From Tachypleus tridentatus (Eukaryota > Arthropoda > Merostomata > Xiphosura > Limulidae): a DNA stretch of 64,000 nucleotides. The notes beneath the pieces were generated by a model, which had not been told where the DNA came from, did no database searches, and saw only the letters and a program-made list of their open reading frames with translations. Position 1 is the first letter of the stretch; each line of letters opens with the position of its first letter. Below, one piece after another: positions 12,150 to 21,249 of this stretch. The stretch is taken from NCBI RefSeq assembly GCF_004210375.1, contig NC_134833.1:140856127-140920126 (forward strand), in the 5' to 3' direction. Position numbers and translations under genes: made by a program.

Positions 12150-12600
12150 ATTAACGCCTCGATCAACACCATTAATGTAAATAACAAAATAAAGTCTCAA
12201 GCACTGACGGCTGAGAAAGCCAGTGACAACAAAGGTTCAAGTTAATTGGACTCCTTTACTAAAAACTTTCTGCTTTCTCCCATTCAACTACCGCACAAAT
12301 CAACCACTCTTTCTTTAACCCCTATTAATATAATTTTCTTACCTAATCCTTTGTGTAATGTCTTACTAAAAGATTTTTGAAAATCTAGGTACACGAAGTC
12401 TACAACCTTTCGTTTATCTATATAATAGATAACATTCTCGGAAAAAAAAGTAAATCAATATTCTCTTTGACGAATCCATGTGGTTGTTGTTTCTTATGAT
12501 ATTACAAATCGGTTAATGATTTTGCAAAACTTCTTTGATTCATTCGTTCATTTACAGAATTGTGACTGATTTGCCTATTGTTTCCAGGGCAACTCTTATC
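12150..12600 (-). pseudogene. LINE (CR1/L2-type) reverse transcriptase core, relic
   Basis: The minus strand reads VDFVYLDFQKSF at about 12410-12365, matching the RT motif VD.VYLDF.KAFD. Further on come FVVTGF, where SGVPQGSVLGPLLF is expected, and VIYINGVDR at about 12185-12155, matching IYINDL. Upstream, NNHMDSSK... parallels the QHGF....SC.TNLL motif in a shifted frame. Stops and frameshifts show the copy is dead. The YADD block is not found, because SINE-A and other sequence follow. Confidence 0.7.
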
Positions 12601-12967
12601 ACCCATTTAAAAAATAAAATAACGCAAAAAACTCTAGTTTTTAAGCACCTGCCCACTCTTCTAATGACGTACTAAAAGAGACAGACTCGCATATCTGATG
12701 TTTGACCTCATTCAAACCCTGATTAAAAACCTTGTATGGGCTTGGTGAATGCTTTTCCTATTTCCAGTCTCTCGATATTTCAATTTACTACCAGAAGATT
12801 AGCTAATATCCACGTGATTCAGGTCAGTTCCAGTATTTCACACAGAATTACTTCTGCCGCCTTTTTGTAATTCAGCTTTGATGTTATTGCACAAAGTGGG
12901 GCGTGAAATGACCCTACGTTGGAGCTCTAGATTTCACAACTGCCGAGCCTAACAAAATATACCCACC

Positions 12968-13082
12968 CTTAAGCTGTGGGAACGTTATAAAAGCGACAAC
13001 CAAGTTCTTAGCGTGGTTTGTGAATGGCTAAGGTACTGCTGACTGGTTGCCCTCCTTTTGGTCAGTAGTTTAAAATTAGGGT
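12968..13082 (+). mobile_element. Old, partial SINE-A (body only)
   Basis: It retains the block AAGCTGTGGGAACGTTATAA and a diverged remnant of the TGACTAGCTGCCTTCCCTCT block, without head or tail. Confidence 0.5.
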
Positions 13083-13085
13083 TTT

Positions 13086-13325
13086 ATTTGAATTTCATTC
13101 AAAATTACACGAGGGCTTTTTGCTTTAACCTCCCCAACATAACATTGACAGACGAGAGGGAAGTTAGCCAACACCTCCATCCGCCAACTATTAGATTACT
13201 CTTTTACTAAAGAATAATAGGATTGGTTGTCCTATTATTACGCCTCCACATCTGAAAGGGTGGGAATGTTAAGTAAAGGGGATTAGAACATACCATCATC
13301 AGGTTATGAGTCGCTCTCCTCAGCC
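13086..13325 (-). mobile_element. Old, diverged SINE-A
   Basis: Recognisable tail (TTTGAATTTCATTCAAAATTAC), body (CGCCAACTATTAGATTACTCTTTTACTAAAGAATA) and a degraded head near 13290-13325. Many substitutions mark it as an ancient copy. Confidence 0.65.
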
Positions 13326-13390
13326 AAAATTAGCAACAATGGCAAACAATTTTAGTAGCTTTGCCAAATAAGTCACAAATCATATAGTAT

Positions 13391-13662
13391 ATTTGTTTGT
13401 GAATTTCGCACAAAGCTACTCGAGGGCTATTTGCACTAGCCGTCCCTAATTTAGTAGTGTGAGACTAGAGGGAAGGCAGCTAGTCATCACCCCCCACCGC
13501 CAACTCTTGGGTTACTCTTTTAACAACGAATAGTGGGACTAACTGTACATTATAACGCCCCCATGGCTGAAAAGGCGAGCATGTTTGGTGCGACGGGGAT
13601 GCGAACCCGCGACCCTCAGATTACGAGTCGCACGCCTTAACCCTGTCGGGCCATGTCGGGCC
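13391..13662 (-). mobile_element. SINE-A, subtype b, with 11-bp target duplication
   Basis: Full-length, flanked by TCATATAGTAT at 13380-13390 and 13663-13673. The B box, read in sense, is GGGTTCGCATCC and the head has GGCGTGCGACTCGTAATC, which mark subtype b. Confidence 0.92.
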
Positions 13663-13673
13663 TCATATAGTAT

Positions 13674-14221
13674 GTAACAATATTTATATTTTATACTATT
13701 CATAATTTGGTGTAGCGTCAACATTCATTTGTAAAACTCTCCTTAAATTAACTGAAATTTTGATTTGTAGCTTTTATAAAATTGCACTTAATTAACTCTC
13801 ATAAGCATAAGTTAAGTGGCATATGTTACTTATTGGGGACATTGGACGTTTATCTAATTTTATGCAAAATGTTATTTTACACTGCTTTGCCATTTAAACT
13901 AATTAAAGCAGAAATTAAACTGGAGGAAATGCATTATTTGTCAATTTAAACAGTTATTAGATCAAGCCCAAATAAAATAAACCACAAACATTAAGGCAAA
14001 GTAATTTTTTATAAGAAAGAGACAATCAAATTTAGTTTATGAAATAAAAACAACAAGAAGGCGATAGGATTTTGATCAGAAAGAGAATATGACGTCACTA
14101 TACAGTTACTAAGCCTCAACAATGCAATAGTGTGAGAGGTATAAACATGAATAATATTTAATATTTTTTCAAACAGTATTAGTTACAATAAATACATCAC
14201 AGTTATCTGTGAAGAGAACTT
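13674..14221. other. No recognised feature
   Basis: AT-rich sequence without a coding block or known repeat. Confidence 0.5.
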
Positions 14222-14234
14222 CCAAAGAGATATT

Positions 14235-14515
14235 GGCCCGACATGGCCAGGTGGGTTAAGACGTTCGACTCATCATCTAAGGGTCGCGGTTTCGAATCCC
14301 TGTCGCACTAAACATGCTCGCCCTTTCAGCCTTGGAGGCGTTATAATGTTACAATTAATCCCACTATTTGTTGGTAGAAGAGTAACCCGAAAGTTGGCGG
14401 TCGGGGGTGATGACTAGCTGCCTTCCCTCTAGTCTTACACTGTTAAATTAGGGACGGCTAGCGCAGATAGCTCTCGTGTAGCTTCGCGCGAAATTCAAAA
14501 GCAAAATCAAACAAA
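14235..14515 (+). mobile_element. SINE-A with 13-bp target duplication
   Basis: Full-length, flanked by perfect CCAAAGAGATATT at 14222-14234 and 14516-14528. The head matches the common subtype a. Confidence 0.93.
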
Positions 14516-14528
14516 CCAAAGAGATATT

Positions 14529-15355
14529 ACACATGAAACCTTTTGTTTAAGATCCCTACTGGAGTTATTAAAGAGTCGTTACCCACATGTACTAACCATT
14601 TAAATTATTAAGCTATTGAGGTATATACTTGAGTCGAATCCTGTCTTAAATCGGAGAAATATGCTGAGAAAAAGAAAAGCAAGTTAGCTTTCTGCCTGTG
14701 ACAGGCCTAAGGGTGTAAAAATGGGGAGTGCTTAATAGGCTCTTGAACGAGACATAAATAGGTCAGTTTTATTCATTTTAACGCTAAAGGGCCATCAAGA
14801 AAGGATGACGTTTTGATATCTTATATGTAACCTATTTTCTTTTAGGTTTATGAAGCGTTTTGAAGTTTGTTCCTAAAAATAGTAGCTGGTATAGTTTCCC
14901 TTTTTTTTTTTAACCTTCACTTAAAGAAAGTTTACGAGGCGTTTGTCCGAAAGACAGGTGTGTGGCATGAAGAAAGTAGGTCAAATAAATGTTTATCTGT
15001 CAGTGTAAGGTGGAAGTGAAATTACTACTTCTCTCTGGATATATACATGACACATCACTTGTTTCAGAAACACTGAACGAAAAGTCAATCAGCTAGAGCA
15101 CAATACTTTTTAAATTTGATCACCGAACTTTTCGCTTTTGGTATTTTTTGTCAAAACTGTAATATGACTTTTAAAAACTAAGTCTAGTGCTAAAAGCACC
15201 TGTAACTTTAGTGTCGATGTTTAATGAGTTCTCGGGTATAGTAGAAGAATATTTTGCACTTACGTGATTTGTAATTTCTAGTTGTATTTTGACTAAATGT
15301 AACATAGAACTACGTTATATAATGCGCTGAATGTCTCTCGTTCAAATACCAGTAT
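14529..15355. other. No recognised feature
   Basis: Unique-looking AT-rich sequence. I see no exon, transposase or SINE in it. Confidence 0.5.
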
Positions 15356-15364
15356 AAAATATTA

Positions 15365-15481
15365 AGGTGTGTTTCCTCATAGCAAAGCCACACGAGCTAT
15401 TTGCTGTGTCCACCGTGAGGAATCGACTCCCTGAATTTGGCATTATAAATTCGAAGACTTACTGCTGTCCCATCGGTTGAC
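15365..15481 (-). mobile_element. SINE-B, diverged, with 9-bp target duplication
   Basis: The body matches SINE-B (GCAAAGCCACACGAGCTATTTGCT...). AAAATATTA flanks it at 15356-15364 and 15482-15490. Confidence 0.8.
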
Positions 15482-15658
15482 AAAATATTATAATACCGGA
15501 TCATATTGGTGCACCTTAAGTTGGAGCTGAGTTCCTACCCCTTCAAAACCAAAAATATGTAATTTAAAAAAAAATTATTTAATTTACACCTGAAATTAAA
15601 TGTCTTTCATAAACAAACACTTACCCAAAGATTACTTTTTAGCTCTACCTGTTAGCTT

Positions 15659-15929
15659 GGGTTGTTTTTGAATTTTGCGCAAAGCTACTCGAAAGCTATC
15701 TGCGCTAGCCGTTTTAATTTAGCAGTATAAGACCAGAGGACAGACAGCTAGTCATCATCACCCACCACCAACTCTTGGGCTACTCTTTTACCAACGAAAA
15801 GTGGGATTGACCGTTACATTACAATGCTCTCACGGCTTAAAGGGAGAGCATGTTTGGTGTGACGGAGATTCGAATCCGCGACCCTCAGATGACGAGTCGA
15901 GTGCCTTAACCACCTGGCCATGCCGGGCT
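15659..15929 (-). mobile_element. SINE-A, full length
   Basis: Tail, body and head (CCACCTGGCCATGCCGGGC) are all present. No clear target duplication was seen. Confidence 0.9.
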
Positions 15930-16183
15930 GTACATGTTGACAGGACATAACATATACGAAGCAGTATGAAAATCAAGACACAAGATGAAGAGAAATCCAC
16001 TTGAAGTAAAAATGTATTCTAAAGACGGCATTATGAAAATAAATAGAGAAGAATGTTTCGACTTTCTTTAGAATACAAAATCAGGACTGTTAATTTTATA
16101 GTGTAGTGAGGAAGTTTGCCTATTGATTTCAAAACTTGTTTTAACGGTAATGATGTTTAATTGGTGCACAGATCACTGATTAT

Positions 16184-16275
16184 GTATCTCAGAACGGCTG
16201 GTACGGGTATTAACACTTTTATTGATAAGGAGAGAACAACGTTTCGACCTTTGTAGGTCATTTTCAGGTAAAGAA
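16184..16275. mobile_element. Half of a foldback-family element
   Basis: It contains CAGAACGGCTGGTACGGGTATTAACACTTTTATT, then AACAACGTTTCGACCTTTGTAGGTCATTTTCAGG. The same order and orientation occur in the left arm of the inverted repeat at 53853-54050. Confidence 0.7.
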
Positions 16276-16562
16276 AGAGAGAGTTTGAATGCAACCGTTG
16301 ACGAACACGTCTTAGGGACGAGAGTATAAACGGGTACCTGATTGTACTGATTAATTCATTAATTAAAAATTAGATTTGAGTGTTTTATATTGCTAATATA
16401 ATTATAGTTAGATTATCTTTTAATGTAAGTCGTCTCAAATAATTAGTGTTTGATGTCTTTTTAAATTTCAAATGAACTCAAGAAAATTAAAGTTAGCCTT
16501 TGAAATCTCTGCTGTTATGGTGAGGTCACACGCCAGATAATTGGCATGGTAGCGACCCTGTA

Positions 16563-17118
16563 AGGCCCGGCATGGCCAGGTGGTTAAAGCACTAGACTCA
16601 TAATCTGAGGGTCGTGGGTTCGAATCGCGGTCGCACCAAACATGCTCGCTTTTCCAGCCTTGGGGGGCGTTATAATGTGACGGTCAATCCCATTATTCGT
16701 TGGTGAAAGAGTTGGTTGGTTTTTGGAATTTCGCACAAAACTACTCGAGGGCTATCTGTGCTAGCCGTCCCTAATTTTGCAGTGTAAGACTAGAGGGAAG
16801 GCAGCTAATCATCACCACCCACCGCCAACTCTTGGGCTACTCTTTTACCAACGAATAGTGGGATTGACCGTAACATTATAACGCCCCCACGGCTGGGAGG
16901 GCGAGCATGTTTTGCGCGACGCGGGCGCGAACCCGCGACCCTCAGATTACGAGTCGCACGCCTTACGCGCTTGGCCATGCCAGGCCTAGGTGAAAGAGTA
17001 GTCCAAGAGTTGGCCGTTGGTGGTGATGACTAGCTACCTTCCCTCTAGTCTTACACTACTAAATTAGGGACGGCTAGTGCAGATAGTCCTCGAGTAGCTT
17101 TGCGCGAAATTCAAAAAC
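16563..17118 (+). mobile_element. SINE-A interrupted by a second SINE-A
   Basis: The outer copy runs 16563-16712 and resumes at 16989-17118, in register. Head, B box (GGGTTCGAATCGC) and tail are subtype a. Its 3' end abuts the mariner relic, so it probably inserted there. Confidence 0.92.
16713..16988 (-). mobile_element. SINE-A, subtype c, nested inside another SINE-A
   Basis: Full-length copy flanked by GGTGAAAGAGT at 16702-16712 and 16989-16999, a perfect 11-bp target duplication taken from the host SINE-A. The sense B box is GGGTTCGCGCC, the subtype c variant. Confidence 0.95.
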
Positions 17119-17630
17119 AAACAAAATATTTTTTTCTTTTATTTCGTGACAGTCCCAAGATAAACCTGTGGTGTAATCTCTCCCATAGCTGTGTGATTGA
17201 ACGATTTTTCTTCCAGAAAAACACTGTGAAGGCTAAAAATTACTTAGATATGCTTGGAGCGTATGCTGCACCCCAGCTTGAGAATATGTAGCCCCATGTT
17301 TTCTTTCAGCAAGATGGGGCACTGCCACACTGGGGATTAGATGTAAGCCCTCAATGAAAAGTTCTCTTCTCGTTGGATCGAGTGAGGAGGACCTATTACA
17401 TGGCCGCCTCGTTCCCCGGATATCATGCCTCTGAATTTTGATTTTATGGGGCTACATAAAGGACAGAGTGTATGGAAAAAAGGTCAATAACATCACAGAA
17501 TTAAGACACCGGATTGAAGAAACATTGGCTTCCATCACGCAAAATATGCTTATTAATGTTTGGAACGAAATCATCTACTGCCTTGATGTTCTGAGTGCTA
17601 CCAATGGAGATCACGTGGAAGTTTACTGAA
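17118..17630 (+). pseudogene. Mariner/Tc1-superfamily transposase, carboxy-terminal relic
   Basis: Decayed frames read DSPKINLWCNLSHSCVIERF, then YLDMLGAYAAPQLE, then VFFQQDGALPHW with the second catalytic Asp of the DDE/D triad. After frameshifts come FYGATXKDRVYG and ITELRHRIEETLASITQNML...LDVLSATNGDHVE. These are in the order expected for a mariner-like transposase. Stops after LEN and within the catalytic region, and the missing first Asp region, show it is dead. The 5' side ends at the tail of a SINE-A. Confidence 0.8.
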
Positions 17631-17723
17631 TTATTAACTGAAATGTGGTAGTTTACTGAATTATTGACTGAAATGTGGTAGTTTACTGAATTATTGACTG
17701 AAATGTGGTAGTTTACTGAATTA
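17621..17723. repeat. 30-bp tandem repeat, about 3.4 copies
   Basis: Units begin GTTTACTGAATTATT at 17621, 17651, 17681 and 17711. The first unit overlaps the last codons and stop of the mariner relic, so the array grew from the end of that element. Confidence 0.95.
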
Positions 17724-18109
17724 AAACAAAAAAATCATGATTTCTGTTATTAATTGCCGGGCCCCGTTTTAAGATAGCTCATATAATAGAGAATTGATAA
17801 AGGCTTATAATGGGATGAGTAATTTAAGTACACCATGTACACCAACGTAAGAACTCAAAATTAAATATTCTGTTGAATTCTCTATTCGGTAAAGTGCTCG
17901 TACGTTGTTGAATATCAAAGAAAAATATTATACAGGGTGTGGTGTATAGAATCACAACTCTGAACAGTGCTACAATGAGGTACATGTGATTAGAACAACA
18001 AAAACATCCAAACATCTCTCATCTAACATGCTGTTAATCAATGTTATTGTAACAATAAATCACCGAAATAATTATCTGTTTAAAATGTGTTTTTATTACT
18101 AACGGTGTG

Positions 18110-18233
18110 TGGGGTTTGGTTTTTTCTTACAGCAAAGTCACATCGGGTTATCCGCTGAGTCCACAGACAGGAATGGAACTCCTGATGTTAACATTGTAAA
18201 TCCGTACACTTACCGCTGTACAAGCTGGGGATT
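18110..18233 (-). mobile_element. SINE-B, diverged
   Basis: CAGCAAAGTCACATCGGGTTATCCGCTGAG, then GTAAATCCGTACACTTACCGCTGTACAAGC, matching SINE-B on the minus strand. Confidence 0.8.
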
Positions 18234-18277
18234 TTGCTAACTGAATTCAAGGTCTCATGTAATAAGAAGTTTAAAAG

Positions 18278-18628
18278 CTTGTTTGACTTTTAGCAATGTA
18301 TTGTTGTAATGTAGCGCTTGTTTGACTTTTAGCAATGTATTGTTGTAATGTAGCTCTTGTTTGACTTTTAGCAATGTATTGTTGTAATGTAGCGCTTGTT
18401 TGACTTTTAGCAATGTATTGTTGTAATGTAGCTCTTGTTTGACTTTTAGCAATGTATTGTTGTAATGTAGCGCTTATTTGACTTTTAGCAATGTATTGTT
18501 GTAATGTAGCGCTTGTTTGACTTTTAGCAATGTATTGTTGTAATGTAGCTCTTGTTTGACTTTTAGCAATGTATTGTTGTAATGTAGCGCTTATTTGACT
18601 TTTAGCAATGTATTGTTGTAATGTAGCT
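18278..18628. repeat. 39-bp tandem repeat, nine copies
   Basis: Nine units of 39 bp (start CTTGTTTGACTTTTAGCAAT) run end to end. Two linked variants (CTTG or CTTA at the start; GTAGCG or GTAGCT at the end) recur in a non-random order, indicating that multi-unit blocks were duplicated. Since 39 is divisible by 3, the minus strand is open with a 13-residue repeat; I do not regard that as a gene. The downstream flank (GTTTAAATTAT...GAAAATAATTCAA-like) has a diverged relative at about 55545-55630. Confidence 0.96.
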
Positions 18629-18740
18629 CTTTTGTTGGCGGGCTTACTTAAATTATTCGATGAAAATAATTCAATTTTCAGTCCACTGATAACAACATTG
18701 TTTTTTATTTCCTACTTAAAACTTTTCTACCAACCTGGGA
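18629..18740 (+). repeat. Flank of the 39-bp array, shared with 55500-55640
   Basis: GGCGGGCTTACTTAAATTAT, then GAAAATAATTCAATTTTCAG...CTACCAACCT, aligns with 55545-55640. The array is therefore part of a dispersed element rather than an isolated minisatellite. Confidence 0.6.
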
Positions 18741-18800
18741 TTTGTACACTGTCGTAACTTGTTACAGGCCAACGTTCAAATGACGCTCAAATCCATCTAT

Positions 18801-18919
18801 GTGTGTTTTTTCTTATCGCAAGGCCACATCGGGCTATCTGCTCAACCCACCGAGGGGAATCGAACCTCTGATTTTAGCGTTGTAAATCCGGAGACATACC
18901 GCTGTACTAGCGGGGGGCC
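18801..18919 (-). mobile_element. SINE-B, well preserved
   Basis: Complete, with the consensus-like block CACCGAGGGGAATCGAACC and the end TAGCGGGGGGC. Confidence 0.9.
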
Positions 18920-19322
18920 AAAACCATATAGGTCTAATGTAAGATCAACTTACTTGTATATAATAATTCAATAAGCGTAACAACAAACATTGATCCAAAT
19001 ATTTCACTAAATCACACTGAATGATTGAAATTTCCATATTGAAGTAATTCCACTTACTATCTATCAGTTTTCTCTATTCATGAGTGAACTATCCTGTTTT
19101 TATAAATCTAGTTTCGATTTCGAATGTATCGAAAACTCTATCTTTGCGCTATTTTCTTATATTTATAAGCCATTAAAAATGTTTTCAAAAATAGCCCTTA
19201 ATCTAAATGTTGTCAAATCTATGCTCATCGGGTTTATTTAATTTGGACCAAACACTTCTTGTTTCACTGAACTTCACGTATCTGCTGCAGTTCAGATTTA
19301 TTTCTTTGTCTTCCTGTCACAT
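18920..19322. other. No recognised feature
   Basis: AT-rich sequence without a recognisable gene or repeat. Confidence 0.5.
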
Positions 19323-19334
19323 ATAGGCCTTGAA

Positions 19335-19584
19335 TGTTTGTTTGTTTTTTTTAATTTAGCACAAAGCTACACGAGGGATATCTGCGCTAGCCGTCCCTAA
19401 TTTAGCAGTGTAAGACTAGAGGGAAGGCAGCTAGTCATAATCACCCACGGCCAACTCTTGAGCTACTCTTTTACCTACGAATAGTGGGACTGACTGTACA
19501 TTATAACGCCCCTATGACTGAAAGGACGAACATGTTTAGTGTGATGGAGATTCGAACCCGCGACCCTCGGATTACTAGTCGTAC
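19335..19584 (-). mobile_element. 5'-truncated SINE-A with 12-bp target duplication
   Basis: The tail and body are intact, but the copy stops within the tRNA-like head, before the A-box half. ATAGGCCTTGAA flanks it at 19323-19334 and 19585-19596, so the truncation happened during insertion. Confidence 0.9.
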
Positions 19585-19720
19585 ATAGGCCTTGAACTAG
19601 AGCATCAAAATGTACATACATAGCCCATGTCAACAGTGAAAATGCCAAAAAACTGACGTGAAAATTCGACCATGACTATGAAATTCCACACAGCTTTCTT
19701 TAAATTTTAGGTGGCTAATA

Positions 19721-20008
19721 GGCCCAGCATGTCCAAGCGTGCTAAGGCGTGCGACTCGTAATCTGAGGGTCGCGGGTTCGCATCCCCGTCGCGCCAAACA
19801 TGCTCGCCCCTTTCAGCCGTGGGGACGTTATAATGTCACGGCTAATCCCACTATTCGTTGGTAAAAGAGTAGCCCAAGAGTTGGCGGTGGGTGGTGATAA
19901 CTAGCTGCCTTCCCTCTAGTCTTACACTACTAAATTAGGGACGGTTAGCGCAGATAGCCTTCGAGTAGCTTTGAGCGAAATTTGAAATAAACAACCAAAT
20001 AATAATAA
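19721..20008 (+). mobile_element. SINE-A, subtype b, with 13-bp target duplication
   Basis: Full-length, with TAGGTGGCTAATA at 19708-19720 and 20009-20021. The head has CCAAGCGTGCTAAGGCGTGC and the B box GGGTTCGCATCC. Confidence 0.93.
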
Positions 20009-20021
20009 TAGGTGGCTAATA

Positions 20022-21121
20022 CTATTAAAAGCTGAACCTGGAAATCGAGTTGCAAAGGGTCATTGAACTAGGCGTAAGCAAAAGAATTAAGCTGAAGATA
20101 CATATTGAAGTGTGATGTTATTATTTAGTTTTTATGTCTGTCTCTCTGTGTTTAAATAAAGGAAGTATTTAACAAAATGAGTTTTCTCATGAACTAAAGT
20201 TTTTCACGTTCATTGCCGTTGTTCTTTTTTGTTTTTGCTTTGATTATATTAGGATCATTAGCTTCAGAATTAAAGTCACTGCCGTGACTTAATTAACTTT
20301 GTACAAGTCAAGCAAGTGTTTTCATAAAGTCTTTCTGGCACAATGTTGGTGGCGCAAGAAGTAAAAAGTTCGCGCTTCAAGATAACGGCTTATTTTTACC
20401 CATGTCAGGAGGCCACCGCACTCAATAAAACATGTCTAGTTTGAACCAGCTAAAAATATCTCCAATCCTACCATGTTTAAGCTACATGTCTAGTTAGGAG
20501 ACAGCTGCAGAATCGAGTTAAGTTTGGTTTCTAAACACACTGGTAATTTTAACTGATTGGAAAATTAACAACATTTATGAAAAACAAGGTACAACGTTCA
20601 TAACAACGTTCATAACTACGTTCATAACTATGCCATCTTCTCTCGTCATGATGCCATTTTAAACTAAATTTGTCTGACGAATTTACCAGTAATTCATGCG
20701 GATTACAATGAGCATGATGTACTAATTTTATTTAGAAATGAATTTTCATTGAAACAATTTAGACTTCAGCAAAGTAATAAGTGAAAATGTTCAATTTCTG
20801 AGTATTGAAAATGTAGAAATAGATGCACCGAAAAGTGAGAAAACAAGTTGGAACGGGTATTGTAGATAAAACTGCTTCTGTATAACCTCACAAGGAGGCA
20901 CATTCAAATCTTGTCCACGCTTACTTCATTTATTTTATCTATCCTGTATACAATAAGCCGGGCTGACTAAACTTATCAATCTTGTCATATAATAACCAGA
21001 GGTTTCTGTAAACCTGAATAATTGGAGGCATTACATGTACTGTGAAGTCTGTTTATACGACACCAGATGAAACAGATATTCATGTGGACCTATACCTTTT
21101 ATGTATTTCGTTCTTTGGAAC
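20022..21121. other. No gene seen; one short 12-bp repeat
   Basis: Mostly unique AT-rich sequence. A 12-bp unit (CGTTCATAACTA-like) is repeated three times at 20595-20630. Confidence 0.5.
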
Positions 21122-21243
21122 GGCCCCCTAGTGGCTCAACGGTATGTCTGCGGACTTACAACGCTAAAAACCGGGTTTCGATACCCGTGGTGGGCAGAGC
21201 ACAGATAGCCCAATGTGTAGCTTTGTGCTTAATTCAAAACAAC
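21122..21243 (+). mobile_element. SINE-C, well preserved
   Basis: The head is GGCTCAACGGTATGTCTGCG with B-box-like GGGTTTCGATACCC, and the tail is CAGATAGCCCAATGTGTAGCTTTGTGCTTAATTCAAAACAA. This is the reference copy for the family in this window. Confidence 0.88.
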
Positions 21244-21249
21244 CAATAA

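Noticed and set aside
17930..17950. Terminal inverted repeat of a mariner element (TACAGGGTGTGG)
   Set aside because: The string is typical of mariner-like ends, but no matching partner end was found at a suitable distance.
18255..18452. Open frame with a 13-residue repeat on the minus strand
   Set aside because: It is the 39-bp minisatellite read in frame; the same sequence shows no codon bias.
18278..18628. CRISPR-like array
   Set aside because: Units are directly adjacent without unique spacers and the sequence is clearly animal.
19721..19800. Functional tRNA gene (Thr-CGU-like), as at every SINE-A head
   Set aside because: The acceptor and anticodon stems do not pair properly, and a constant SINE body follows in each case.
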